Below are positions 9,264 to 17,489 of a stretch of 64,000 nt of DNA, one piece after another (within the stretch, counting starts at the first letter, position 1; each line of letters starts with the position of its first letter). Both the position numbers and the translations under genes were made by a program. The notes beneath the pieces are model-generated. The model worked only from the letters and a program-made list of their open reading frames with translations, searched no databases and had not been told where the DNA came from. Origin of the DNA: Ruminococcaceae bacterium BL-6 (lineage in GTDB: Bacteria; Bacillota; Clostridia; Oscillospirales; Acutalibacteraceae); assembly GCA_902810075.1 (NCBI GenBank), contig LR778135.1:1426001-1490000 (forward strand). Direction: 5' to 3'.

Positions 9264-9773
9264 TTGAATTTGAGATTGGCTAATATTAGCGATTTACCGA
9301 AGCTCAAAGCTGTGTATGGAAACATAATTGATAATATGAACAGAAACAACATATCAATTTGGGATGATATCTATCCATGCGAATTTTTTAGCGATGATAT
9401 TGAAAATAATCGCCTTTATCTATTGGTCGAGGAGCATGACATTATAGTTGCAGCATTCGCATTGTGTGAATCAAATGCCGGAGAAGGTTATGTGAAATGG
9501 GAAAACACCCATGGTAAAGCATTATATCTTGATCGCCTTGGAGTTAATGTTGATTATTTAAGGCAGGGAATCGGCAGCATGATGCTTAAGCATGCCACTA
9601 CGCTCACTAAGCAAAAGAATGCTAAATATTTAAGACTTTTTGTTGTTGATATAAATAAACCAGCTATGAATTTATATCTAAAAAACGGATTTAGGCAGGT
9701 GGATGGAGTTTATGAAGAAAAAATTGATGATGGCATTATATTGCGTGAATATGGATTTGAAATAGAAGTGTAA
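9264..9773 (+). CDS. GNAT family N-acetyltransferase (ICE cargo)
   Basis: A 169-residue acetyl-CoA-dependent acetyltransferase. The acetyl-CoA-binding segment is seen as LDRLGVNVDYLRQGIGSMML (about residues 92-111), followed by LRLFVVDINKPAMNLYLKNGF, both typical of GNAT folds. The substrate cannot be deduced. Base composition is clearly more AT-rich than the flanking ICE genes, and it lies alone between two terminators, so it looks like recently acquired cargo. The TTG start at 9264 has AAGGTGA about 8 nt upstream. Confidence 0.88.
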   Translation: MNLRLANISDLPKLKAVYGNIIDNMNRNNISIWDDIYPCEFFSDDIENNRLYLLVEEHDIIVAAFALCESNAGEGYVKWENTHGKALYLDRLGVNVDYLRQGIGSMMLKHATTLTKQKNAKYLRLFVVDINKPAMNLYLKNGFRQVDGVYEEKIDDGIILREYGFEIEV

Positions 9774-9847
9774 TACACAAATTACAGCGAGTATTATACG
9801 AAGCCGGAATATCAGCATCTCAAAGTAAATAACTGCTACTGTGTAAG

Positions 9848-9875
9848 GGCAATCGAGAAATCGGTTGCCTTTTTT
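9848..9875 (+). terminator. Intrinsic terminator before topB
   Basis: GGCAATCGA (9848-9856), GAAA loop, TCGGTTGCC (9861-9869), then six Ts. It separates the acetyltransferase cargo from the topoisomerase unit. Confidence 0.85.
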
Positions 9876-9906
9876 GTATGTCAACATGAAAAGGAGGACT
9901 ACAAAA

Positions 9907-12099
9907 TTGAAACTTGTAATCAGCGAAAAGCCCTCAGTTGCTCAAAGTATCGCCGCCGTGATCGGCGCGAATCAGCGCGGCGACGGGTATCTGGAGGGCA
10001 GCGGCTACCTCGTTTCGTGGTGCCTCGGCCATCTCGCGGAGCTGGCAAGCGCCGACGCCTACGATGAAAAATACGCCAAATGGCGGCGCGAAGATTTACC
10101 TATTCTGCCGGGAAACTGGCGGTTCACCGTAAGCGGGGAAAAACAAAAGCAGTTTGCTATTCTCCGCGCCCTGATGCTCCGCGACGATGTGGATGAAGTC
10201 GTCAACGCCTGCGACGCCGGACGCGAGGGTGAACTGATCTTCCGCACCGTGTACGACATGGCAGGCTGCTCCAAGCCGATGAAACGGCTCTGGATTTCCT
10301 CAATGGAGGACGAGGCCATCCGTCAGGGCTTTGCCGATCTAAAACCGGGCCGGAATTACGACGGGCTGCATCAGTCCGCGCTCTGCCGCTCCAAAGCCGA
10401 CTGGCTGGTGGGTATCAACGCCACGCGCCTGTTCAGTGTCCTTTACCATCGCACTCTGAATGTCGGGCGCGTCATGTCCCCGACGCTGGCCCTCATCGTG
10501 CAGCGGGAAGCGGAGATTTCCGCATTTCAGCCGGAGCCGTTCTATACGGTCAGCCTCGACTGCGGCGGATTCACCGCCACCGGCGACAAGCTCAAACAGA
10601 AACCGGAGGCCGAATCGGTTGCCTCAGCCTGCAAAGGGAAAGCGGCTACCGTCAAAGCTGTGGAGCGAAAAGAAAAAACTGAAAAGGCTCCCGCGCTCTA
10701 TGACCTGACCACCCTCCAGCGCGACGCCAACCGTCTGCTCGGCTATACGGCCCAGCAGACGCTCGACTATCTGCAATCGCTCTATGAAAAAAAGCTCTGC
10801 ACTTATCCCCGCACCGACAGCCGGTTTCTGACGAATGACATGGAAAGGACCGTCCCGGCGCTTGCCTCTGTTGCCGCCGCGATCTGCGGCGCGGATGTTC
10901 CCGAAAACCTCAGCGCCGGTCCGATCTGCGACAGCGCGAGGGTCAGCGACCATCACGCCGTCGTTCCCACCTCCGAAGCGGGCAAAGCGGACACTTCCGC
11001 GCTGCCTGCCGGGGAACGAGAAATTCTGCGGCTTGTTTCCCGTCAGCTTCTTTGCGCGGTCAGTGAGCCGCACCAATATGCCGAAACCGCCGTCACGCTG
11101 GACTGCGCCGGGTATAGCTTTGCCGCCAAGGGCAAGACGATCCTCGTTCCCAGCTGGAAAGCCTATTTGCAGGAACAGGCAGATAAGCCATTACCCGAAC
11201 TGACAGAAGGGCAAAGTGTCCCGGTTGCCTCCGTTTCCGTCAAAGAGGGAAAAACCTCGCCGCCCAAGCATTACACGGAGGATACTCTGCTTTCCGCGAT
11301 GGAGACGGCGGGCGCGAAGGATATGCCGGAGGATGCGGAGCGCAAGGGCCTCGGCACCCCCGCCACCCGCGCGGCCATTCTGGAAAAGCTCGTTACTACC
11401 GGATTCGTGGAACGGAAAAAGGCCAAGAAAACCGTCAACCTCATCCCGTCTCAGGTCGGCGTGTCGCTCGTCACCGTTCTGCCGGAGCAACTCCAATCCC
11501 CGCTGCTGACCGCCGAATGGGAAAACCGGCTCAAGCAGGTGGAGCGCGGCGAGTTGGAACCGGACGCTTTTATGAACGGGATTTCTTCCATGCTCTTGGA
11601 ACTTATAAAAACATATACGCCGGTCAAGGGTGCGGAGGTGCTGTTTCCTTCCGGGCGCGAAATAATCGGCAAATGCCCCCGCTGCGGCGGCGGCGTGACC
11701 GAGAGTAAGAAAGGCTTTTTCTGCGAAAACGACGGTTGCAGGTTCGGAATTTGGAAAGACAACCGATTCTTCGCCGCCAAGAAAAAGACGCTGACAAAAG
11801 CCGTCGCCGCAGCACTCCTGAAGGACGGGCGCGTAAGGCTCACCGGCTGCTATTCCGAAAAAACCGGCAAGACTTACGACGCGACGGTGATTTTAGAGGA
11901 TACCGGGGAACGCGTCAATTTCAAACTGGAATTTGATTCGGGGGCGAAAAAGCGAGGCGGATCATGGAACTTACCAAATATGAACGGGAGACGATCATCA
12001 GCTATAACGAGGAAGAAGCGACGGCCAGTGTTTACACGCACAATAAAAAGCTTATCCAAAAGCTCAAACGGCTCTCGGAGAAATACCCCGACAAAGTGA
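9907..12099 (+). CDS. topB: DNA topoisomerase III (type IA)
   Basis: A 730-residue type IA topoisomerase that relaxes or decatenates DNA during transfer. The Toprim domain shows NACDAGREGEL (about residue 101), the active-site Tyr300 lies in TYPRTDSRFLT, and a C-terminal zinc-finger-like block CPRCGGGV...CENDGC is near residues 590-615. TTG at 9907 is chosen because AAAGGAGGA (9889-9897) precedes it. The last 45 codons (KKRGGSWNLPNMNG...) look non-native, and the frame overlaps the next gene by 136 nt. The original stop was probably lost through a small indel. Confidence 0.93.
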   Translation: MKLVISEKPSVAQSIAAVIGANQRGDGYLEGSGYLVSWCLGHLAELASADAYDEKYAKWRREDLPILPGNWRFTVSGEKQKQFAILRALMLRDDVDEVVNACDAGREGELIFRTVYDMAGCSKPMKRLWISSMEDEAIRQGFADLKPGRNYDGLHQSALCRSKADWLVGINATRLFSVLYHRTLNVGRVMSPTLALIVQREAEISAFQPEPFYTVSLDCGGFTATGDKLKQKPEAESVASACKGKAATVKAVERKEKTEKAPALYDLTTLQRDANRLLGYTAQQTLDYLQSLYEKKLCTYPRTDSRFLTNDMERTVPALASVAAAICGADVPENLSAGPICDSARVSDHHAVVPTSEAGKADTSALPAGEREILRLVSRQLLCAVSEPHQYAETAVTLDCAGYSFAAKGKTILVPSWKAYLQEQADKPLPELTEGQSVPVASVSVKEGKTSPPKHYTEDTLLSAMETAGAKDMPEDAERKGLGTPATRAAILEKLVTTGFVERKKAKKTVNLIPSQVGVSLVTVLPEQLQSPLLTAEWENRLKQVERGELEPDAFMNGISSMLLELIKTYTPVKGAEVLFPSGREIIGKCPRCGGGVTESKKGFFCENDGCRFGIWKDNRFFAAKKKTLTKAVAAALLKDGRVRLTGCYSEKTGKTYDATVILEDTGERVNFKLEFDSGAKKRGGSWNLPNMNGRRSSAITRKKRRPVFTRTIKSLSKSSNGSRRNTPTK

Positions 12100-12266
12100 A
12101 ACCCGAGCGCCCGGAGCATCGCGGGGCCGTCAGCTACCTTGTCCCCAAACGCTGTATTTCCGTCCGGGAACCGTACAGCGACCGGCGGCGCGAAACCGAC
12201 AGTTTGCGGGCCAAAACCGCGAAAATACGTCCTCCCGACAGGAGCATACGCTCCGAAAATGAATAG
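11964..12266 (+). CDS. Conserved ICE hypothetical protein, 100 residues
   Basis: A basic soluble protein beginning MELTKYERETIISYNEEEATASVYTHNK. Its first 85 residues look well structured (mixed strand/helix, ending in the SYLVPKRCISVREP segment). I recall similar small proteins after topB in Tn1549-like elements, but no function. The start lies inside the topB reading frame, so translation is probably coupled. The end is followed immediately by a long terminator-like hairpin. Confidence 0.75.
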   Translation: MELTKYERETIISYNEEEATASVYTHNKKLIQKLKRLSEKYPDKVKPERPEHRGAVSYLVPKRCISVREPYSDRRRETDSLRAKTAKIRPPDRSIRSENE

Positions 12267-12268
12267 TG

Positions 12269-12319
12269 AGCGCGCTCCTGCATAGGTTTATCCCGGCCTG
12301 TGCGGGGGCGCGCTTTTTT
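12269..12319 (+). terminator. Long GC-rich intrinsic terminator
   Basis: An 18-nt arm at 12269-12286 pairs with 12297-12314 with only G-U or A-C exceptions, followed by six Ts (12314-12319). It lies between the topB unit and the ArdC/YodL gene. Confidence 0.85.
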
Positions 12320-12349
12320 CAATTCTATGAGCTGTGAAAGGAGCACTAT

Positions 12350-14386
12350 ATGGCTGAAAAAAATAAGGAGCGCCTGAAAGAGATCACCGACAGCATCGAA
12401 CAGGGTATCAAAGACTTGTTCCGGAGCGACCAATACGCGCAGTATCTCCGTACTATGTCCCGGTTCCACCGCTATTCCGTCAACAATACCATGCTCATCT
12501 ACATGCAGAAGCCGGACGCAACCCTTGTAGCCGGGTTCAACAAATGGCGCGATCAGTTCAGCCGGAACGTCATGCGGGGCGAAAAAGGGATTAAAATCAT
12601 TGCACCCACACCATTCAAAAAGAAAATCGAGGAAGAAAAACTCGACCCGGACACCAAGATTCCCATGCTGGACGCGGACGGCAAGGTCATCATGGAGGAA
12701 AAGGAAATCAAAATCCCCATGTACAAAGTAGTTTCCGTGTTCGACGTTTCGCAAACCGATGGGAAACCTTTGCCGACGTTGGCCAATGACCTCACGGGGA
12801 ATGTGAAACAATATGAGATTTTCATAGAGGCGCTGCGGCGTTCGTCCCCCGTTTCGCTTGCTTTCGAGGCGATGGAACCGAATACGGACGGCTATTTCAG
12901 CGAAAAAGATCAGCGTATCGCCATTCGGACGGGTATGAGCGAGGTGCAGACCGTCTCCGCAGCCGTCCATGAGATCACCCACGCCACGCTGCACAACTAC
13001 GAACGGTCCCGGCTTGCCGCTGCCAAGGACGACGAAACCGCCGAGCCGCCCAAACCGAAGGACCGTCGCACCGAGGAAGTGGAGGCCGAGAGCGTTTCCT
13101 ACGCCGTCTGCCAGTATTACGGCATTCAGACCGGTGAAAACAGCTTCGGCTATATCGCCTCTTGGAGCAAAGGCAAGGAGCTGCCGGAGTTGCGGGCCTC
13201 TCTGGAAACGATCAATAAAACCGCTTCCGGCCTGATCTCCGACATTGACCGCAATTTTGCCGAGATCGTCAAGGAACGCGGCATTGACCTCAATCAACAG
13301 GAACGGGCCGTGGTGGAACCGGATAAAACTACTCCGGTACAGGCTGTCGTCTCGGAAACACAGGTCACACCCGTATCGGAATCTTCGGAACCCGCTCCGG
13401 AAAAAAATGAAGATACAGCTTCCGTGCGGTCAGGCCAGCCAAAAGCGGCCGATATGCTGCCGGACACCCCGGCACAAGCCCTCGATGAATACCCCATGCC
13501 GGATTCGGAACTGACCGTGGCCGATCTGGAAGCCTGCGGGTATCTGGACGGCGACCTGCTGCCCCTCTCCAAAGACCGGGCGCTGGAGTTTTTCGAGCAG
13601 GACCTCACCGTTTACATGATTGAAGACGGCGGCGCAAGCATGGCGTTCGACCCGGATGAGATTCAGGCCCACAGCGGCCTGTTCGCTGTGAGCCGCGAGG
13701 AATGGGAGGAAAGCCGGGAATTTTCCGCAGCCATAGAGGACCGGATGAAGCATCAGGAGCAGCGGGAAGCCGCCTTTTTGAAAACCTCTCAGGACGCTTT
13801 CGCCATTTATCAGGTGAAGGACGGCGACGAACTGCGTGACATCCGGTTTGAACCGCTCAGTTGGCTGGAATCCAAAGGTATTTCCGTGGATCACGGCAAT
13901 TATGATCTTGCCTATACCGCTCCGCTTACCGATACCGGAAATACGGAGGAAAAGCTGGCCGTTTTGTGGGACAGATTCAACAACGATCACCCCGCCGATT
14001 ATCACAGGCCGAGCCTGTCCGTCAGTGACATCGTTGCCTTAAAGCAGAACGGCGTTGTATCCTGTCATTACGTGGACAGCTTCGGTTTTCAGGAGATTCC
14101 GGCCTTTCTGAAACCGGAAAACTACCTGAAAAACGCGGAAATGGCGGTGGAAGATGATTATGACATGATCGACGGCATCATCGACAACGGAAAAAACCCC
14201 ACCGTCGCGGAGCTGGAGCAGCAGGCCGAAACCGGCCAGCCGATCTCCCTTCTGGAGCTTGCCGAGGCGTCGCGGCGGGAACATGACGAAAAGAAAAAAT
14301 CCGTTGTGGAACAGCTCAGAAATCAGCCGGTCAGCCGCGAACACAAAAAAACAGCGCCCGACAGAGGCGCAGAAATGGAGCGGTGA
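12350..14386 (+). CDS. ArdC-like ssDNA-binding/zincin protein with YodL and DUF4316 domains
   Basis: A 678-residue multi-domain protein. The N-terminal ArdC-like domain (about residues 1-140) contains the RYSVNNTMLIYMQKP and GFNKWR motifs. A zincin motif HEITH is at 207-211, followed by a second acidic ligand region EVEAESVSYAV. The C-terminal part carries a YodL-like domain (AIYQVKDGDELRDIRF, about 485-580) and a DUF4316-like tail. ArdC proteins protect incoming single-stranded DNA against host restriction, which fits a conjugative element. Start ATG 12350 has AAAGGAG upstream. Domain names are from memory. Confidence 0.88.
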   Translation: MAEKNKERLKEITDSIEQGIKDLFRSDQYAQYLRTMSRFHRYSVNNTMLIYMQKPDATLVAGFNKWRDQFSRNVMRGEKGIKIIAPTPFKKKIEEEKLDPDTKIPMLDADGKVIMEEKEIKIPMYKVVSVFDVSQTDGKPLPTLANDLTGNVKQYEIFIEALRRSSPVSLAFEAMEPNTDGYFSEKDQRIAIRTGMSEVQTVSAAVHEITHATLHNYERSRLAAAKDDETAEPPKPKDRRTEEVEAESVSYAVCQYYGIQTGENSFGYIASWSKGKELPELRASLETINKTASGLISDIDRNFAEIVKERGIDLNQQERAVVEPDKTTPVQAVVSETQVTPVSESSEPAPEKNEDTASVRSGQPKAADMLPDTPAQALDEYPMPDSELTVADLEACGYLDGDLLPLSKDRALEFFEQDLTVYMIEDGGASMAFDPDEIQAHSGLFAVSREEWEESREFSAAIEDRMKHQEQREAAFLKTSQDAFAIYQVKDGDELRDIRFEPLSWLESKGISVDHGNYDLAYTAPLTDTGNTEEKLAVLWDRFNNDHPADYHRPSLSVSDIVALKQNGVVSCHYVDSFGFQEIPAFLKPENYLKNAEMAVEDDYDMIDGIIDNGKNPTVAELEQQAETGQPISLLELAEASRREHDEKKKSVVEQLRNQPVSREHKKTAPDRGAEMER

Positions 14387-14387
14387 T

Positions 14388-14597
14388 ATGTTTACCAACG
14401 ACGAAATCAACCTGATGTGCATTTACAATACCGGAACGCGGGATGGCCTGATCACGGAGCTTGAGCAGATGCGCGGCTATCTCGGCGCGGAGGAAACGGA
14501 GCTTCTGGCTCTGACGGATTTCGCGCTGGGTAAGCTCCGAAATATGAGCGATGCTGAATATGCCTCGCTCGATTTATTCCCGGATTTCGACGAATAA
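14388..14597 (+). CDS. TTRAP-type transposon-transfer-assisting protein
   Basis: A 69-residue acidic protein (MFTNDEINLMCIYNTGTRDG... ending DLFPDFDE). This pattern matches the TTRAP family of small Tn1549 proteins (transposon-transfer-assisting). It starts one base after the ArdC/YodL stop, so it is very probably translated from the same mRNA. Biochemical function unknown. The start ATG 14388 is favoured over an in-frame ATG at 14259 inside the upstream gene. Confidence 0.85.
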   Translation: MFTNDEINLMCIYNTGTRDGLITELEQMRGYLGAEETELLALTDFALGKLRNMSDAEYASLDLFPDFDE

Positions 14598-14818
14598 TGT
14601 ACCTCTGTATCCACATTTTGTGATATACTCATAATAAATGAAAACAAAGTGAACATCATTTAAGATGCATTTTTGAAGGGGCTGATGGCATGCACTGTCC
14701 ATTTCGATTGTTCCTTGGATGATCATTTTAATTGTGTGCTACACCGATAAGTAAGCAGAAATCTGGAGGAATATGTGATGAATATTGGATTTATAAATAT
14801 GTTTGAGGAAGGAGCGAT

Positions 14819-15463
14819 GTGATCGTGATTCTGGAAAATAAAAAAATAGTTCTATTCTTTTTACTTGATGGGTATGCAGACTGGGAAACTGGTTATACAA
14901 GTGCCAAACTTCATAATTTGGGATACACTGTCCATACAATTTCTTTAAAATTGTCGGCTGTCAAGTCGCAAGGAAATTTTCTGACATCTATTGACGATTC
15001 GTTGGATACATTCCACGATTATCAAAATCTAGCGGCGCTGCTTTTGATTGGCGGCACTGGCTGGGGAGATCAGCATTTAATAAAGGGATATGATAGAAAC
15101 CTATATGATGAGAATGCCAGTAAAGACATAAAGAGGTTTATTGATCATAGTCTTTCCATTCCAAACGTTATGGTTGCTGCTATTTGTGACGGAGCAACTT
15201 TTATGGCTGACAATGGCTATTTAGATGAAATCCCACATACAGGAAACTCTCTTACACATTTAATTGAAAAAGCTCCGGGATACGAAGGTAAAGAGTTCTT
15301 TCAAGAAAAGCAGGCAGTTTCCAGCGATAGAATTATTACAGCAAACGGAACTGCGCCTTTAGAATTCTCTCGTGAAATTTTGGTTTCACTTAATGAATTA
15401 GGAAGCAAAGAGAAAGTAAATGAATGGTATGTGCTGAATAAAAGAGGAAGCTTTCCGTCGTGA
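14819..15463 (+). CDS. DJ-1/PfpI (class I glutamine amidotransferase-like) family protein
   Basis: A 214-residue protein with the DJ-1/PfpI fold signature: N-terminal IVLFFLLDGYADWE, central LLLIGGTGWGD and the nucleophile elbow AAICDGAT with the predicted catalytic Cys. The family includes stress-response hydrolases and glyoxalases; the substrate is not known. It is AT-rich compared with the ICE backbone and sits alone, so it is likely cargo. The GTG start at 14819 overlaps the TGA of a 14-codon upstream reading frame (14778-14822) that has its own GGAGG-type site, suggesting translational coupling. Confidence 0.87.
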   Translation: MIVILENKKIVLFFLLDGYADWETGYTSAKLHNLGYTVHTISLKLSAVKSQGNFLTSIDDSLDTFHDYQNLAALLLIGGTGWGDQHLIKGYDRNLYDENASKDIKRFIDHSLSIPNVMVAAICDGATFMADNGYLDEIPHTGNSLTHLIEKAPGYEGKEFFQEKQAVSSDRIITANGTAPLEFSREILVSLNELGSKEKVNEWYVLNKRGSFPS

Positions 15464-15522
15464 AAAAGTGAAAAAATAAATTCCAATTTGTGATTAAATA
15501 GTACATCATTATTTTCTATCGA

Positions 15523-15551
15523 AAGAGCAGCCTTCGGGCTGTTCTTTTTTT
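15523..15551 (+). terminator. Intrinsic terminator
   Basis: AAGAGCAGCC and GGGCTGTTCTT form a stem around a UUC loop, followed by a run of seven Ts. It ends the DJ-1 cargo unit. Confidence 0.85.
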
Positions 15552-15581
15552 GTCCAAAAGACCGAAAGGGGGACTTTCAAT

Positions 15582-17489
15582 ATGCCAAGCACGGTAACGG
15601 CTCTGGCACAGATGGCCGACCACACGGCGACGCAGATCACCGCCAGTCACGAAAGTTGGACGGATTTTCTGAAAACCTCCGCGCAACTTTACAAATATCC
15701 GTATCACGAGCAGCTCATGATCTATGCCCAGCGCCCCAACGCTACGGCCTGTGCCGGATATGAGCTTTGGAATGAAAAAATGCACCGGTACATCCGGCGC
15801 GGCAGCAAGGGAATCGCGCTCATCGACGCCTCCGGCGACAGGCCGGGAATCCGGTACGTCTTTGATGTCTCCGACACAGGCAGCCGGGACGATTCCCGCC
15901 GCCCGTTCCTTTGGGAGTACCGGCCGGAGCATGAGGACGCGGTTACGGCGGCATTGGAACTGGAGTATGAGGTTCCCGGCGAAAAAGGCCTTGCCGACCA
16001 GTTGGAGCAGATCGCCGGACAGTTGGCAAACGAATATTGGCAGGAGCATCAGTACGACATCCTCCACACCGTTGACGGCAGCTTTTTAGAAGAATATGAT
16101 GAGTTCAACATCGGAGCACAGTTTCGAAGCGCCGCAGCCGTCAGTATTACCTATGCGGTTTTGTCCCGCTGCGGACTGGAACCCGACGAATACTTTGAGC
16201 ATGAGGATTTTCTGAGCATCTTCGATTTCAACACGCCCGATACCGTCACCGCACTCGGCACGGCGGTCAGCGAACAGTCGGAACGGGTGCTGCGGCAGAT
16301 TGAAGTTACCGTCAAAAATTACAAACGCGAACATCTCGCGGAAAGGAGCGCCACACATGGAGAACAACCTGACTTACAGCCGGAACGGGGATTACCTGAT
16401 TCCCAACCTGACGATCACGGAGCCGACGGAGAGCATCGGCAAATACGGGAGGATGCGGAAAAATTACCTGAAGGAACACCGTCCGGTGCTGTACAACAGC
16501 CTGCTGCTGTCGGAGAAGTTGTACCCGCATCTGCTGGAGATCGAGCGGACGGCCACGGCTCGGCTGGAACGCGCAATACCGGAACTGATGAAATCGGCGG
16601 GCGTGACGGAGAGCCTGAAAGCCTCCGACCCGATGCGCTGGGTGGGCCTCATGAACGACCTCAAAGCGCAAGCCGAGGAAATAATCCGGACGGAGCTTAT
16701 CTACAGCTAAGTTTCTTCCCGTCAGAGCAGGAGCAGATACAGAAAATTGAGGAAGCGGAGAGCGAAAAGCCCTCCGTTTTTTCTATGCCCACGCCGCAGG
16801 AGCCGGAAAAACGCAGTACGGCCCAAGCCGACATTGATGCCGCCATTCAGGAGTGGAACGGCAGTACTGAAAGTAAACGGGCCGTTGCCGAGCATATGCG
16901 GGAACATGCCCGCGACAAGGACACGGCGGCTTTTCTGCGTACCGAGTACGGCGACGATCTCCCGGCTTTTCCCGTAACCGTGGGCCGCACATCGACGGAT
17001 TTGTCGTGGCCGAAGGTGCAGCGGCGAATCGCCCAGCTCATCCGGGAGAATCGGTTTTACACGCAGGAAGAACAGACAGCGCCGCCGGATCTGAGCAGCC
17101 AACCGATCACCCACACCGGAGACACCGTTGAGAACGGCATCACTTTCCATAATGTGGTCTTGACGCTTTCCGGTGAGCAGCGGGAGGATGTACAGCGGGT
17201 GATTCCCGACAGCACCGCAATCCCTCTGCCATACAAGATTGGTGATACGGTGTATCTGGACAATAAGCTCTTTGAGATAACTGACATCGGCAGTTCGGAC
17301 GTTCAGCTCCGCGACTCGGCGCTTGCCTATCCCATTTTCCGCGCCGAGAGCCGGGAGAACTTTGAAAGCCTTGTTACGCCGGGATTCCCGGAACGGCCCT
17401 ATTACCGAATTCCTCGCTGTGGATCTGGAACACACGGACGCCGATCTGCGCGAAGCCCTGACCTCCGGCCTGCTGGAACAGCGGGATAA
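15582..17489 (+). CDS. Methylase/SNF2 protein, N-terminal piece
   Basis: The first 597 residues or so are native and the last 38 are out of frame. The start MPSTVTALAQMADHTA and the block YKYPYHEQLMIYAQRPNATACAG... are an ArdC-like N-terminal domain. Residues about 250-385 form a Gly/Pro/Asp/Arg-rich linker whose odd composition is explained by the second gene (tnpV) encoded in another frame at 16357-16710. Native coding ends at YPIFRAESRENFES, where the frame slips. The ATG at 15582 follows a run of Gs (AAAGGGGG) that can serve as ribosome-binding site. Confidence 0.8.
   Translation: MPSTVTALAQMADHTATQITASHESWTDFLKTSAQLYKYPYHEQLMIYAQRPNATACAGYELWNEKMHRYIRRGSKGIALIDASGDRPGIRYVFDVSDTGSRDDSRRPFLWEYRPEHEDAVTAALELEYEVPGEKGLADQLEQIAGQLANEYWQEHQYDILHTVDGSFLEEYDEFNIGAQFRSAAAVSITYAVLSRCGLEPDEYFEHEDFLSIFDFNTPDTVTALGTAVSEQSERVLRQIEVTVKNYKREHLAERSATHGEQPDLQPERGLPDSQPDDHGADGEHRQIREDAEKLPEGTPSGAVQQPAAVGEVVPASAGDRADGHGSAGTRNTGTDEIGGRDGEPESLRPDALGGPHERPQSASRGNNPDGAYLQLSFFPSEQEQIQKIEEAESEKPSVFSMPTPQEPEKRSTAQADIDAAIQEWNGSTESKRAVAEHMREHARDKDTAAFLRTEYGDDLPAFPVTVGRTSTDLSWPKVQRRIAQLIRENRFYTQEEQTAPPDLSSQPITHTGDTVENGITFHNVVLTLSGEQREDVQRVIPDSTAIPLPYKIGDTVYLDNKLFEITDIGSSDVQLRDSALAYPIFRAESRENFESLVTPGFPERPYYRIPRCGSGTHGRRSARSPDLRPAGTAG
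16357..16710 (+). CDS. TnpV family transposon protein, encoded inside the methylase/SNF2 gene
   Basis: A 117-residue basic protein (MENNLTYSRNGDYLIPNLT..., then GKYGRMRKNYLKEHRP and MRWVGLMNDLKAQAEEI). This matches TnpV, a small protein family of Tn1549-like elements with unknown role. It lies entirely within the larger gene, in the +1 frame, with a good AAAGGAG site at 16342-16348 before ATG 16357. The protein sequence has normal composition, while the host-gene frame here is low-complexity. Both facts indicate that tnpV is the constrained reading frame. Confidence 0.85.
   Translation: MENNLTYSRNGDYLIPNLTITEPTESIGKYGRMRKNYLKEHRPVLYNSLLLSEKLYPHLLEIERTATARLERAIPELMKSAGVTESLKASDPMRWVGLMNDLKAQAEEIIRTELIYS

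Noticed and set aside
12134..13297. A 387-codon minus-strand reading frame opposite the ArdC/YodL gene
   Set aside because: The plus strand carries HEITH and other conserved motifs; the antisense frame has none.
17340..17400. Programmed ribosomal frameshift in the methylase/SNF2 gene
   Set aside because: There is no slippery heptamer or downstream structure at the shift, and a second opposite shift follows 4.7 kb later, so indels are a simpler explanation.
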